Below, one piece after another: positions 8,809 to 17,158 of a stretch of 64,000 bases of DNA. The stretch's first letter is position 1. Every line of letters begins with the position of its first letter. A program made the translations under genes and the position numbers. The stretch lies in NCBI GenBank assembly GCA_016218715.1, contig JACRDG010000099.1, forward strand, positions 1-64,000, in the 5' to 3' direction. The stretch is from Desulfomonile tiedjei (GTDB lineage Bacteria > Desulfobacterota > Desulfomonilia > Desulfomonilales > Desulfomonilaceae). The notes beneath the pieces are model-generated. The model was not told the DNA's origin. It worked only from the letters and a program-made list of their open reading frames with translations, and made no database searches.

Positions 8809-10082
8809 CCAATACGGCGATTTCGGAATCCTTGTTTCGCGAAGCCAAGGAACTTATTCCGGGTGGAGTCAACTCCCCGGTGCGTGCGTTTAAATCCGTC
8901 GGATTGCCGCCTCGGATCATTTCATCCGGCAAGGGCGCGCGGGTTACCGATGCGGATGGGAACGTATTCATAGATTTTGTGTGCTCGTGGGGCCCGCTCA
9001 TTCTCGGGCATGCGCACCCCGAGGTTCTCGCGGCCATCAGCGCGACGATGCGGCACGGCACCTCATTCGGCGCACCGACGAGGCTCGAAATAGAAATGGC
9101 CCGGACTCTCACCGAGATGGTCGACTCCATCGAGATGGTGAGGCTGGTCAACTCCGGCACGGAAGCGACGATGAGCGCCATCCGACTGGCCAGGGGGTTC
9201 ACGGGGCGAGACCTTGTGGTGAAGTTCGCAGGTTGTTATCACGGGCATAACGACGGGCTCCTCGCTCGAGCGGGCTCCGGAGCGGCCACGTTCGCCATAC
9301 CCGATTCCATGGGGGTGCCGGCACGTGTAGTGGAACAGACGGTGGTGTTCCCCTTCAACGACCTGGAGGCGCTCGATCAATTCATGGAGGGTCAGGCGGA
9401 CCGGGTGGCAGCAGTCATCGTGGAACCGGTGGCAGGAAACATGGGGGTGGTGCCGCCGAAGGCGGGGTTCCTCGAGGGGCTGAGGAGCCTCTGCACCAGG
9501 CACGGGGCGGTGCTCATTTTCGACGAAGTCATCACCGGGTTCCGGGTGGCACCGGGTGGTGCCCAGGAACTCTACGGGATCAAACCGGACCTCACCTGCC
9601 TCGGAAAAATCATCGGAGGAGGATTGCCGTTGGCGGCTTTCGGAGGAGCGAGGTCGATCATGGAGCACCTCGCGCCGGTCGGGGGTGTCTATCAGGCAGG
9701 AACGCTGTCGGGGAACCCTTTGGCTGTCTCTGCTGGGCTCACCACCCTCCAGATTCTCCGCCGGGACAATCCGTACGCTGACCTGGAGCGGAAGTCTTCG
9801 GCGCTCGCGGAAGGGTTGAGAGCCATCTGCACGGAGAAGGGGATTCCGCACACGGTCCATCGGGTGGGCTCGATGCTTTCGCTGTTCTTCAATCCAGGGC
9901 CTGTGACGAGCTACGAAGACGTGATGCGATCCGACCGGGAGGCATTCAGTAGATTTTTCGGAAAGATGCTGGAGCAGGGGATCTATCTGGCGCCGTCGGC
10001 GTTCGAGGCATGGTTCGTGGGTGCGGCTCACGGCGACGAGGAGATTGCGGCGACGCTGGAAGCCGTTCGACGGAGCCTGTGA
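8805..10082 (+). CDS. hemL: Glutamate-1-semialdehyde 2,1-aminomutase
   Basis: HemL converts glutamate-1-semialdehyde to 5-aminolevulinate, the first dedicated tetrapyrrole precursor of the C5 pathway, using PLP. The 425-residue protein is full length. It starts with the typical LFREAKELIPGGVNSPVRAF, has VNSGTEATMSAIRLAR and FAGCYHGHND, the FDEVITGFR aspartate motif that holds the PLP ring, and the Schiff-base lysine at residue 268 (CLGKIIGGGLP). The ATG at 8805 overlaps the ahbB stop by four bases. The pairing places the entry step of tetrapyrrole synthesis beside the sirohaem-to-haem branch. Confidence 0.96.
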   Translation: MTNTAISESLFREAKELIPGGVNSPVRAFKSVGLPPRIISSGKGARVTDADGNVFIDFVCSWGPLILGHAHPEVLAAISATMRHGTSFGAPTRLEIEMARTLTEMVDSIEMVRLVNSGTEATMSAIRLARGFTGRDLVVKFAGCYHGHNDGLLARAGSGAATFAIPDSMGVPARVVEQTVVFPFNDLEALDQFMEGQADRVAAVIVEPVAGNMGVVPPKAGFLEGLRSLCTRHGAVLIFDEVITGFRVAPGGAQELYGIKPDLTCLGKIIGGGLPLAAFGGARSIMEHLAPVGGVYQAGTLSGNPLAVSAGLTTLQILRRDNPYADLERKSSALAEGLRAICTEKGIPHTVHRVGSMLSLFFNPGPVTSYEDVMRSDREAFSRFFGKMLEQGIYLAPSAFEAWFVGAAHGDEEIAATLEAVRRSL

Positions 10083-10366
10083 GAGCGGTAGCACGTCTAA
10101 AAAAGAGGTAGCACGCCGGTATCACTCGACAATCCGGCTTGATTTTTGACGCTCTCTCCCGTAAGCTAACCGAATGTTGTTGAGAGATCGGGTTTTCGTC
10201 CATCTTCTACGCCTCAGAATTTGAGGCACGTGTTCATTCCTTAGCTTACAAGTCGCTCAATGGTGCCGGGGCACATGCTTGCGTCCGGGGGGAACCTCGT
10301 GCGCGTCCGGCAGGTTCTGGTGGAAAACACGGTTGGTATTTAGGAGACCACGCAAGGAGGTTAAGA

Positions 10367-11302
10367 ATGGATAAGTCTTTCGACGTTCCAGAGAGGCTGG
10401 CAGTTAAAGGAGTCACTCGTAGGGACTTCATGAAGTTCTGCGGACTCATGGCCACCATCCTGGGGCTCCCGATGTCCTTCGCGCCCCGGATAGCGGAGGC
10501 CGTGGCCCAGAAGAGGCCCACGGTCGTATGGCTGCAACTCGGGGAATGCACCGGCTGCACCGAGTCGTTCATCCGCAGCACGTATCCTTGGGCAGCGGAC
10601 ATCATCCTGGACACCATAGACCTGGCCTATCACGAGACGGTCATGGCTGCCGCGGGAGATCAAGCCGAGCAGATTCTCGAAGACACCATCAAGAACAACA
10701 AAGGCAAGTTCATTGCCATCGTTGAAGGTTCCATCCCTACCAAAGACAACGGCGTATACGGCAAGATCCATGGGAAGACCTTTATGGATCTCGCCAATCA
10801 AGTCTGCAAAAACGCCGCGGCCGTGATTGCAGTGGGCAACTGCGCATGCTACGGTGGTATTCCGGCTGCCAAACCCAATCCCACCGGGGCCAAGAGTGTC
10901 TCGGAAGTCACTGGCGTCAAGACGGTCAATCTGGCAGGCTGCCCCCCCAATGCAGACAACATGGTCGCTACCGTTGTGCACTTCCTCCTGCTGGGCAAGC
11001 TGCCGGCGCTGGATGACAAAGGCCGGCCCCTGTTCGCGTATGGGCAACTCATCCACGACAATTGCCCCAGACGAGGCCATTTCGAGAACGGCAACTTCGT
11101 CAAGGAATTCGGAGACGACGGCGCAGCCAAGGGCTGGTGCCTGTATGAAGTGGGCTGTAAGGGTCCAGAGACCTCCCACAACTGTCCCATCATCAAATGG
11201 AACCAGGGAACCAACTGGCCCATCGGCGCGGGGCATCCCTGCATCGGATGCAGCGAGCCCGCATTCTGGGACGATCTGAGCCCCTTCTACGTCAAGAAGT
11301 AA
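10367..11302 (+). CDS. hydA: Periplasmic [NiFe]-hydrogenase small subunit
   Basis: The 311-residue protein carries a Tat signal (TRRDFMKFCG at residues 18-27, then a hydrophobic stretch) that exports the folded heterodimer. Cluster ligands are visible: the proximal-cluster GECTGCTES motif near residue 60, GNCACYGG, GCPPN, the distal-cluster HDNCPRRGHFENG, and C-terminal CIGCSEP. It oxidises H2 with the large subunit encoded next, passing electrons through three Fe-S clusters, typically to periplasmic cytochromes c3 in sulfate reducers. The ATG follows AAGGAGG. A 284-base non-coding leader lies upstream. No cytochrome b or other membrane partner gene adjoins, matching the soluble periplasmic type. 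Confidence 0.95.
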   Translation: MDKSFDVPERLAVKGVTRRDFMKFCGLMATILGLPMSFAPRIAEAVAQKRPTVVWLQLGECTGCTESFIRSTYPWAADIILDTIDLAYHETVMAAAGDQAEQILEDTIKNNKGKFIAIVEGSIPTKDNGVYGKIHGKTFMDLANQVCKNAAAVIAVGNCACYGGIPAAKPNPTGAKSVSEVTGVKTVNLAGCPPNADNMVATVVHFLLLGKLPALDDKGRPLFAYGQLIHDNCPRRGHFENGNFVKEFGDDGAAKGWCLYEVGCKGPETSHNCPIIKWNQGTNWPIGAGHPCIGCSEPAFWDDLSPFYVKK

Positions 11303-11364
11303 CCGGCGAGCGGTTCAAGAATTCCTCAACCTAACGAAATGAGCTTTTGAGAAGGAGCGAAACA

Positions 11365-13020
11365 ATGGCAAGAGTCGTCGTTGACCCCATTCCAAGGATT
11401 GAGGGGCATCTGCGCATAGAAGTCGAAGTACAGAACGGCAAGGTGAAGGACGCGTGGAGTAGCGGCACCCTCTTTCGGGGGCTTGAAATCATACTCCAGG
11501 GCCGCGATCCGAGAGATGCTCACTTGATCACCCAGCGTTCCTGCGGCGTGTGTACTCTAGTACACTCGCTTGCTTCCGTTCGGGCCGTCGAAGACGCCCT
11601 CAAGGTCACCATCCCGCCCAACGCGAGAATCATCCGTAACCTGACTCACGCAGCCCAGAACATGCACGACCACCACGTACATTTCTATCAGTTGTGTGCG
11701 CTGGACTGGGTGGACGTGGTGTCGGCCCTGAGTGCCGATCCGAAGAAAGCAGCGGACTTCTCGGAAAAGGTCAGCGGAAGGCCGCAGTCCAAGAAGTACT
11801 ACGAAGGTCTCAAGGGAAAGCTCAAGGCGTTCGTCGATTCCGGACAGCTTGGACCGTTTGCCAACGCCTATTGGGGCCATCCTGCATACAAGCTCCCGCC
11901 CGAGGCCAACCTGATGGCGGTGGGACACTACCTGGACAACCTGCGCAACCAGGTGCTGGTCGCTCAGACCACAGCGCTCTGGGGTGCCAAGAACCCGCAT
12001 CTGCAGGGCCACCTCCCGGGCGGCGTGACCGTCATCGAACAAATGAACGTGGACCGCATTGCGGATTACCTGTTCCGTATCCGCGACCACATCAAGTTCA
12101 TTGAAGAGGTCTACATTCCCGATGTGCTGGCCGTCGCCGGAGTGTACAAGGACTGGACCAAGATCGGCGGCAACAAGAACTTCCTCTGCTATGGCGACTT
12201 CCCCGAAGGCGAGAAGGAACCGGACAGCTTCTACTTCAAGAGGGGAGCGCTTCTCGACGGTAAGCTTGAAATGGTGGCCTTTGACCCGCAGAAGATCACG
12301 GAAGACGTGACTCACGCCTGGTACGAAGGAGACAAGCCGCTGCATCCGTCCGTCGGCGAAACCAAACCCCTCTCGGGTGAAGCGCTCGGCGGAGCGGTTC
12401 CGAAGACCGATGGCAAGTATAGCTGGATCAAGGCCCCGCGGTACGACGGCAACGCAATGGAAGTCGGCCCGCTAGCCCAGTGCCTCGTCTCCTACGTGGG
12501 CGGCAACAAGGAGATCAAAGAGACGGTCGACGGCGTGCTCAAGAAACTGGGTGTCGGCCCGGAAGCCCTGTTCTCCACGGTCGGCCGCATCGGCGCACGT
12601 GCCATCAAGTGTCTCGTCAATGCCAAAAGGGCTGAGAAATGGACCATGGACCTCATCGAGAATATCAAGCAGGGTGACACGAGAACCTTCGCGAAGTACA
12701 AACTCGATGAGAGCTCCAACGGCATGGGCATGGGCCTGAACGACGTGGCACGCGGCTCCCTCGGCCATTGGGTCAATATCGAAAAGGGGAAGATCAAGAA
12801 CTATCAGCAGGTTGTCCCCTCAACCTGGAACCTCGGACCCACGAGCGCCAACGGCAAGAAGGGACCTGTAGAGAACGCGCTTATCGGTACGCCCGTGGCA
12901 GATCCCAAGAAGCCGCTGGAAGTGCTGCGCACCGTCCACTCCTTCGATCCGTGCATCGCCTGTGCAGTCCACGTGATCGATCCCCAGACTAACGAGGTCT
13001 ACAAGTTCAGAGTCTCATAA
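11365..13020 (+). CDS. hydB: Periplasmic [NiFe]-hydrogenase large subunit
   Basis: The 551-residue subunit holds the NiFe(CN)2CO site. N-terminal nickel ligands are in RSCGVC (about residue 58), C-terminal ligands in DPCIACAVH near residue 531. About fifteen residues follow that histidine and would be removed by a maturation endopeptidase, so a dedicated protease is expected but is not in the window. The C-terminal motif has Cys, not selenocysteine, so this is not a [NiFeSe] enzyme. The ATG at 11365 follows GAAGGAG and is better than an in-frame codon 18 bases earlier. It forms a two-gene operon with hydA, closed by the hairpin at 13043. Confidence 0.96.
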   Translation: MARVVVDPIPRIEGHLRIEVEVQNGKVKDAWSSGTLFRGLEIILQGRDPRDAHLITQRSCGVCTLVHSLASVRAVEDALKVTIPPNARIIRNLTHAAQNMHDHHVHFYQLCALDWVDVVSALSADPKKAADFSEKVSGRPQSKKYYEGLKGKLKAFVDSGQLGPFANAYWGHPAYKLPPEANLMAVGHYLDNLRNQVLVAQTTALWGAKNPHLQGHLPGGVTVIEQMNVDRIADYLFRIRDHIKFIEEVYIPDVLAVAGVYKDWTKIGGNKNFLCYGDFPEGEKEPDSFYFKRGALLDGKLEMVAFDPQKITEDVTHAWYEGDKPLHPSVGETKPLSGEALGGAVPKTDGKYSWIKAPRYDGNAMEVGPLAQCLVSYVGGNKEIKETVDGVLKKLGVGPEALFSTVGRIGARAIKCLVNAKRAEKWTMDLIENIKQGDTRTFAKYKLDESSNGMGMGLNDVARGSLGHWVNIEKGKIKNYQQVVPSTWNLGPTSANGKKGPVENALIGTPVADPKKPLEVLRTVHSFDPCIACAVHVIDPQTNEVYKFRVS

Positions 13021-13042
13021 CCAGTTCCGAACCTGACGATGA

Positions 13043-13071
13043 AAAAAAGCGGCCGAAAGGCCGCTTTTTTT
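13043..13071 (+). terminator. Strong intrinsic terminator of the hydrogenase operon
   Basis: GCGGCC-GAAA-GGCCGC forms a GNRA-capped stem flanked by A-tract and T-tract (AAAAA before, seven T after), 22 bases past the hydB stop. The flanking A/T pairing makes it potentially bidirectional. Confidence 0.95.
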
Positions 13072-13106
13072 GTGCGGGGTATGCCCCCAAGGAATTCCAG
13101 CCGTTG

Positions 13107-13199
13107 GTTTATTTGTAAAAAAATGTTGAAAAACATTATGTAATGAGTGAAACTTATTATTAACATTACTGTCTATTTATATCAGCCAGAATTAATTAC
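13107..13199 (+). promoter_or_regulatory. AT-rich regulatory island with dyads
   Basis: This stretch is far richer in A+T than its surroundings. It contains two overlapping dyads, AATGTT-GAAA-AACATT (13122-13137) and CATTA-TG-TAATG (13134-13145), then AT-rich sequence (cttattattaacattactg). It precedes the 62-aa gene at 13235 and probably holds its promoter and perhaps a regulator site. I could not assign specific hexamers. Confidence 0.45.
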
Positions 13200-13234
13200 G
13201 ACTAACTGGCGAGACTGTCATCCCGGAGGCTGTC

Positions 13235-13423
13235 ATGGTTTCAGCATTCCACGAATTTTCAGATACCTACGACGAGTTCAGTGATAGATTCCCCGACCAT
13301 CCGCTCCTGGACGAAGTGCGGAACCACCTGCTGCACCGTCGCTACCCCAGCGATGATTGGCTCAAGGCGCGGACCAAGAAGATGAAGCAATTGATGGTCC
13401 CGGTATGGCTGAGAGCCAAGTGA
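13235..13423 (+). CDS. Small hypothetical protein (62 aa)
   Basis: A 62-residue acidic-then-basic soluble protein. The ATG follows CGGAGG with good spacing, and an AT-rich regulatory island precedes it, which supports expression as a separate small gene. It contains repeated EFSD motifs near the N-terminus (HEFSDTYDEFSDRF) and a basic C-terminus (KARTKKMKQLMVPVWLRAK). No signal peptide or cysteine is present. I do not recognise the family. The next gene, a flippase-like protein, begins 57 bases later on the same strand, so co-transcription is possible. Confidence 0.6.
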   Translation: MVSAFHEFSDTYDEFSDRFPDHPLLDEVRNHLLHRRYPSDDWLKARTKKMKQLMVPVWLRAK

Positions 13424-13479
13424 GAAGAGGCGTGTCGGGTACCTCTGGACGCGCCTCTCTGAGTGCGGTATAAGGCTTT

Positions 13480-14490
13480 ATGGCGCAGCAATTTGTTGAA
13501 ACCACGGCGGAGACGCCGGAATCCTCCCTCGACGCGGCCAGACACCGGTTCAGTTCGTTGCTGGGGTACGTAATCATTGCCGCATTCCTTATCTTATGCG
13601 GCCACTATGTCGTTACGAACCGAGCCGATTTCGCGTTCCTCGCGACCGTTTCCCTGCCCGAGCTGGCAGCGGCGGGTCTGTTCATCCTGGTGAGCTACAC
13701 GATCAACGCGTGTCAACTGAGCGTATTTCTGAGGTATTTCGGGATACGCCTCGGGTTCGTGGAGATAATGGCCGTCACCGGAGGGATGCTTCTGGGGAAC
13801 ATGGTCATTCCGATGCGGGGCGGAACCGGAGGGCTGGCCATCTATCTCAAGAAGGTTCACCACCTCGACTTCAGCGCCTTTGCTACCATCTACGGGGGGA
13901 CCGCGCTGCTGGTCGCGTTGATCAATACCGGTCTTGCCGGTGTGGGGTTGATACTGCTGGGCTGCATTCACGGATTTGTCAATTCCTCTCTGGCGTTCAT
14001 CGTGGGCGCGATCTTCTGCGGTCTCCTCTACCTGAGTGTGTTTCCCCCGCCGGTCAAGTGGAACGGGACCGGTTTCGTGGGCATGATTCTTGACGCGATC
14101 AACGCGTGGCACGTCTTGGTAAGGAATCGTCGCCTGCTCATGCTTCAACTGGTGACTACGGTTGGCATGGCATTGGCGACCATGGCTGCTTTCTACATGG
14201 TATACCTCTCTCTCGGAGCCCATTTTCCGCTGTCCGCGGTGCTCATATCCTCGAGCATGGGGATCATAACGAACATCGTTCCGCTCACCCCTGGATCGCT
14301 GGGAATCTTCGACGCGGTAGTGATCCAGATCCCGCAAGTGTTCGGGCTCGACCTCGCGCGTTCGATCGCAGGCGCGCTGGTCTTCAGAGTCCTGACGTTT
14401 TCATGGGCCCTCGCGCTCGGCATGCCCGGGGTGATCTACGTCATGAGAGGGAGGCGTGGGGAGAAAACCGAGGACGTTGCCTCCAGATAA
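13480..14490 (+). CDS. Flippase-like integral membrane protein (LPG synthase TM-type)
   Basis: The 336-residue product has about eight hydrophobic helices and resembles the lysylphosphatidylglycerol synthase transmembrane region / UPF0104 family. Family-like segments include NMVIPMRGGTGGLAIYLKK (near residue 107) and ITNIVPLTPGSLGIFDA (about residue 265). Members are found with glycosyltransferases and are thought to move or help transfer lipid-linked substrates; the reaction here is unknown. The ATG has AAGG upstream. The gene stands without an obvious glycan partner nearby. Its 3' end converges on the zinc-ribbon gene with only ten bases between stops. Confidence 0.8.
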   Translation: MAQQFVETTAETPESSLDAARHRFSSLLGYVIIAAFLILCGHYVVTNRADFAFLATVSLPELAAAGLFILVSYTINACQLSVFLRYFGIRLGFVEIMAVTGGMLLGNMVIPMRGGTGGLAIYLKKVHHLDFSAFATIYGGTALLVALINTGLAGVGLILLGCIHGFVNSSLAFIVGAIFCGLLYLSVFPPPVKWNGTGFVGMILDAINAWHVLVRNRRLLMLQLVTTVGMALATMAAFYMVYLSLGAHFPLSAVLISSSMGIITNIVPLTPGSLGIFDAVVIQIPQVFGLDLARSIAGALVFRVLTFSWALALGMPGVIYVMRGRRGEKTEDVASR

Positions 14491-14500
14491 GGACGCGGGC

Positions 14501-14746
14501 TCACACCACGATTAGAGGTTGCTGCTGACCTCGCACGATTTTATCACCGACAGAAGTCCCACACCGCGCGCAGAGATATTCGTACTTCTCGCCTTCGGGA
14601 AGTATGAGCAGGAGCCGCTCTCTGACGGGCATGGACCGGCCGCACTTCGGGCAATAGAGCTCCGTTGCGTTGAATCGTTCGAACTGGCTGGGACCTGGGC
14701 GAGACGCGCCAGCCGCCTCGGGTCTTCTTGGTGGGAATCGCTTCAT
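14501..14746 (-). CDS. Small zinc-ribbon protein (81 aa)
   Basis: The 81-residue frame contains two CxxC knuckles, CPKCGRSM (about residue 32) and CARCGTSV (about residue 58), spaced as in a zinc ribbon. A basic, proline-rich N-terminal tail (MKRFPPRRPEAAGASRPG) precedes them. No catalytic domain is present. Such proteins may bind nucleic acid or be assembly factors, but nothing here decides between these. It converges with the flippase-like gene. The zinc-ribbon pattern is the main reason to accept it as coding. Confidence 0.6.
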   Translation of the reverse strand: MKRFPPRRPEAAGASRPGPSQFERFNATELYCPKCGRSMPVRERLLLILPEGEKYEYLCARCGTSVGDKIVRGQQQPLIVV

Positions 14747-15029
14747 AGGTGCTCCATCTGATATTCGACTGCAGGGTGCCTATCGCATGCACCCTCTTCG
14801 CGTGTTGACCGGTTTGGGCGGATCCCTCGGTTTTCGGGGAGTTCACGTCGCCCCGGGGACCATTTTACCCGATCTCACCGGTCTTTCCTATACATTGTCA
14901 ACGATGGAACAACCGGTCAAACTTGAGGGCTCGGCCGCGCGCCGACTGCGAGAGTAGTATGTGCATTCCGTTATCCGGGGGAACAGCTCCACGCTGCTGA
15001 CTCAACGACAAGCCGATTCCCCGTCCGTT
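14747..15029. other. Non-coding stretch upstream of the zinc-ribbon gene
   Basis: No supported gene. It probably contains the promoter of the minus-strand zinc-ribbon gene and ends at the palindromic repeat at 15030. Confidence 0.35.
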
Positions 15030-15097
15030 GTCACCCCGCCGCAGGCCGGGATCCGGAAAGTGTTGAAGAACCTGGATTCCGGCCTCCGCCGGAATGA
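15030..15097. repeat. GTCATTCCGGCG-type palindromic intergenic repeat, copy 1
   Basis: Two imperfectly inverted arms, GTCACCCCGCCGCAGGCCGG and CTGGATTCCGGCCTCCGCCG (start and end of the element), are separated by a short spacer. Each arm is itself nearly palindromic around AGGCC. The same arrangement recurs at 48627-48695, and a single arm at 15938-15964. This resembles a repeat type widespread in proteobacterial genomes. Confidence 0.85.
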
Positions 15098-15224
15098 GGG
15101 AAGATGTGCTCGTCGTATTCATGGTCTCGGTCGGGCCTCAAAGCGCCCCGCGTAAGTGAAGGATTGCCGAGAGTACGGCCTTCCAGCGCCGGTGCCGAGA
15201 CTCGCCAGTAACTAAATGTAAAAG

Positions 15225-15254
15225 TTGACATTTCATAGATTATTATGCTATTAT
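15225..15254 (+). promoter_or_regulatory. Sigma-70-like promoter of the Cys-rich exported gene
   Basis: TTGACA (15225-15230) and TATTAT (15249-15254) are separated by 18 bases in a locally AT-rich stretch, about 75 bases upstream of the ATG at 15330. The -35 box is a perfect consensus match. This is the clearest promoter seen in the window. Confidence 0.7.
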
Positions 15255-15329
15255 ACACATGAAAATAGTCATATTAGTCTTTTTGTCTATTCAGCCGGGC
15301 CCGCGGCTTCAACGTTCCAGGAGAGTATG

Positions 15330-15635
15330 ATGAAAAGGTTCCTGTTGGTTGTAATCATGGCGATCATTGCCCTTACGACACTTCAGGCAGTCGACCGGTG
15401 TGATGCCATGTTCACCGGTGGCATGCCTCGGGATTGGTGGGTCTTTAACCAGTTCTATGAGGCGCCGTGTACGTTTCCCTTTGCCCTGAATCCCTGCTCG
15501 GTCTGCTGCAGACCACCGGTATGGCAGAAACAGACGGTACCGTGTGCGTTCGAGACAGCCTGTCCCTCCGCAGGCATGCCGTGCCACGGATTCACGTACG
15601 GAGCCAATCCTTACCCGATCTTCAAGGCCTGGTAG
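15330..15635 (+). CDS. Small exported cysteine-rich protein
   Basis: The start is one of two adjacent ATG codons (15327, 15330) after AGGAG. I prefer the second for spacing. The 101-residue product has a signal peptide (MKRFLLVVIMAIIALTTLQA) and a mature region with about seven cysteines, many Pro, Phe and Trp, and the sequence NPCSVCCRPP. The even spread of cysteines suggests disulphides or metal binding outside the cytoplasm. No family recognised. A sigma-70-like promoter lies 75 bases upstream. It shares its design (short leader, Cys/Pro-rich mature chain) with the 199-aa protein at 63112. Confidence 0.7.
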   Translation: MKRFLLVVIMAIIALTTLQAVDRCDAMFTGGMPRDWWVFNQFYEAPCTFPFALNPCSVCCRPPVWQKQTVPCAFETACPSAGMPCHGFTYGANPYPIFKAW

Positions 15636-16036
15636 CCTAACGGGAACGGACCTCATAGCCATTCCCATGGCCGGCACCTCCAATAGAGTGCTCAGCCGAG
15701 CAAAGATGGTTTTTTATCTCGGGTCTCCGTCCCGGGTTGTTCAATGGGGTCGGCATCTTGCCGCCCCCAGTCCGCCCATCCTCCTGCCACAGCGCCTCAA
15801 ACACCTCATTCTGCCAAGTCTTCCAATGGAAGAGTGGTCCAGCAGCGCCTTTTTGCCTTGACTCTTGCGCCATTTTGAGCGAATAAATAAGCATGGGCGG
15901 AACAGGGGGCTGTTCCGCAGTCCCCTGTTGTGCGTGACTGGATTCCGGCCTTTGCCGGTACGACGGCCTGGCTTGGACCGAGCCATGGCAGGCGGAGAGC
16001 CCGTTTCGGGTGCTATGAGATTGGGAGGGGTTGGCT
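15636..16036. other. Non-coding stretch with hairpins
   Basis: A minus-strand frame of 159 codons crosses this stretch (15637-16116) but runs into the start of the L,D-transpeptidase gene and lacks protein-like composition at its start. A fragment of a decayed gene cannot be excluded at 15720-15860. The rest is palindromic sequence described at 15901. Confidence 0.4.
15901..15964. repeat. Hairpin plus single arm of the GTCATTCCGGCG repeat
   Basis: AACAGGGG and CCCCTGTT (15901-15928) form a stem. Immediately after, CTGGATTCCGGCCTTTGCCG (from 15938) matches one arm of the palindromic repeat at 15030 and 48627; its partner arm is absent. This looks like a half-element. Confidence 0.7.
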
Positions 16037-17062
16037 TTGTCCGTTCGTGTTGGGAAGTGGTGGATATGGTTGGTCTGCTTTTCGGTCGCTGCGTGCATCG
16101 GCTCATCGGTGTGCAATGCTGAACCTCGCGACGCTCGTCAGCTCCGTCTAAGCAGTATTGTTCCCATACAACAATCGGAACCCTTTCGCGAAGAAGCCAG
16201 CCGCGTGGAGCAGTGGCTGTCCGACACGCTTCTGAGCCTTTGGGCTGACGAAGAACCACGGTTCACCTGGCCGTACCTGATTCCACTACGTGACCACCCC
16301 ATATATCAAACCCGCCGTGCGGCCGTGCTGAGGTCTGTGCACCGGCGCGAGTTCGTGGGGCCTACCCCCCGGTCCTCGGCGGGATTGCATGCGCTGCGGC
16401 TGGCTGCAATCCAGCCCATGCTCCCTGCAACGAGGCCTTCGGGCGGCGGGATGCTGGACGGCCTGGATGTTGGTTCGTCTCTGGGACGCCTCGCTCAGAA
16501 CCCTTCGGGTCTGTTCAACAGTTTTGAGGTTCGCGTCAGCGTTTCGGGCTACACTCTGGAACTCTACGGCATGAGGAACGACGGAGCGAGGAAGCTGCTC
16601 TATTCATGCAAGGTGGGGCTAGGCTCGTCGGAATTCCCGACACCTCGTGGGTCCTACTATCTGATGAGAATCTACGACGACAAGCCGCTCTGGATTCCTC
16701 CCGATCGACCGTGGGCGTGGGGAGAGCAGCCGAGTCACAGCGTGTACGGCGGCCACATGCTTCCCTTGTTCACGAAAAGCACTTTGCGGAGGGCAGGAAT
16801 CGATGCCGACGTGGTGGATTCCCTGGACGTCATCGCGTCTCCGGTCAAGTTGGAGGATGCGGGGATGTACCGTATCCACGGCACGGATTCTCCGTGGAGC
16901 ATCGGGTCCGGCCAATCTCACGGCTGTGTCCGGCTCCATAACAAATCGGTGAAGCAGTTGGCCGACGCACTGAAGCTGTACGTGGGCCAGACCTCCCGGG
17001 GCAGGAGCCCCAATGGAGCATACTGCACCCTCGCCCGCCCCGTGAAGATGGTCCTCTTCTAA
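16037..17062 (+). CDS. L,D-transpeptidase (YkuD domain), exported
   Basis: The YkuD-fold enzyme makes 3-3 peptidoglycan cross-links or attaches proteins to the wall in the periplasm. Here the catalytic motif is HGT...SHGCVRLHN (about residues 277-300 of 341), with the active-site Cys in SHGCVR. The signal region is [21 protein letters not shown], which may be cut after CNA or at a lipobox-like AAC. I place the start at TTG 16037, eight bases after GGAGG; TTG at 16031 is the alternative. About 150 residues without a recognised fold lie between the leader and the catalytic domain. A large hairpin follows the stop directly. Confidence 0.85.
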   Translation: MSVRVGKWWIWLVCFSVAACIGSSVCNAEPRDARQLRLSSIVPIQQSEPFREEASRVEQWLSDTLLSLWADEEPRFTWPYLIPLRDHPIYQTRRAAVLRSVHRREFVGPTPRSSAGLHALRLAAIQPMLPATRPSGGGMLDGLDVGSSLGRLAQNPSGLFNSFEVRVSVSGYTLELYGMRNDGARKLLYSCKVGLGSSEFPTPRGSYYLMRIYDDKPLWIPPDRPWAWGEQPSHSVYGGHMLPLFTKSTLRRAGIDADVVDSLDVIASPVKLEDAGMYRIHGTDSPWSIGSGQSHGCVRLHNKSVKQLADALKLYVGQTSRGRSPNGAYCTLARPVKMVLF

Positions 17063-17150
17063 TCCCAAGCCGTTTTCGAAGAAGTAATCTGGGGAGAACC
17101 TTTTTGAAAAGAGGTTTCCCCCAAATTGCTCTTCCGAAAGCGGCTTGGGA
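17063..17150. terminator. Long hairpin between convergent genes, TGGGGAGAACC family copy 1
   Basis: An 88-base imperfect palindrome runs from TCCCAAGCCG to CGGCTTGGGA, with the core GTAATCTGGGGAGAACC pairing with AGGTTTCCCCCAAATTGC around a short loop. It exactly fills the space between the L,D-transpeptidase stop and the mutL stop, so it can act as a bidirectional terminator. The core recurs at 46181 and 48783. Confidence 0.8.
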
Positions 17151-17158
17151 TCAGGCGG

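Noticed and set aside
11365..13020. Possible [NiFeSe] large subunit
   Set aside because: The C-terminal metal motif is DPCIAC with ordinary Cys codons and no UGA.
15637..16116. 159-codon minus-strand frame beside the L,D-transpeptidase gene
   Set aside because: Overlaps the start of a well-supported gene, has no ribosome site, and includes repeat DNA. A decayed gene fragment is possible but unproven.
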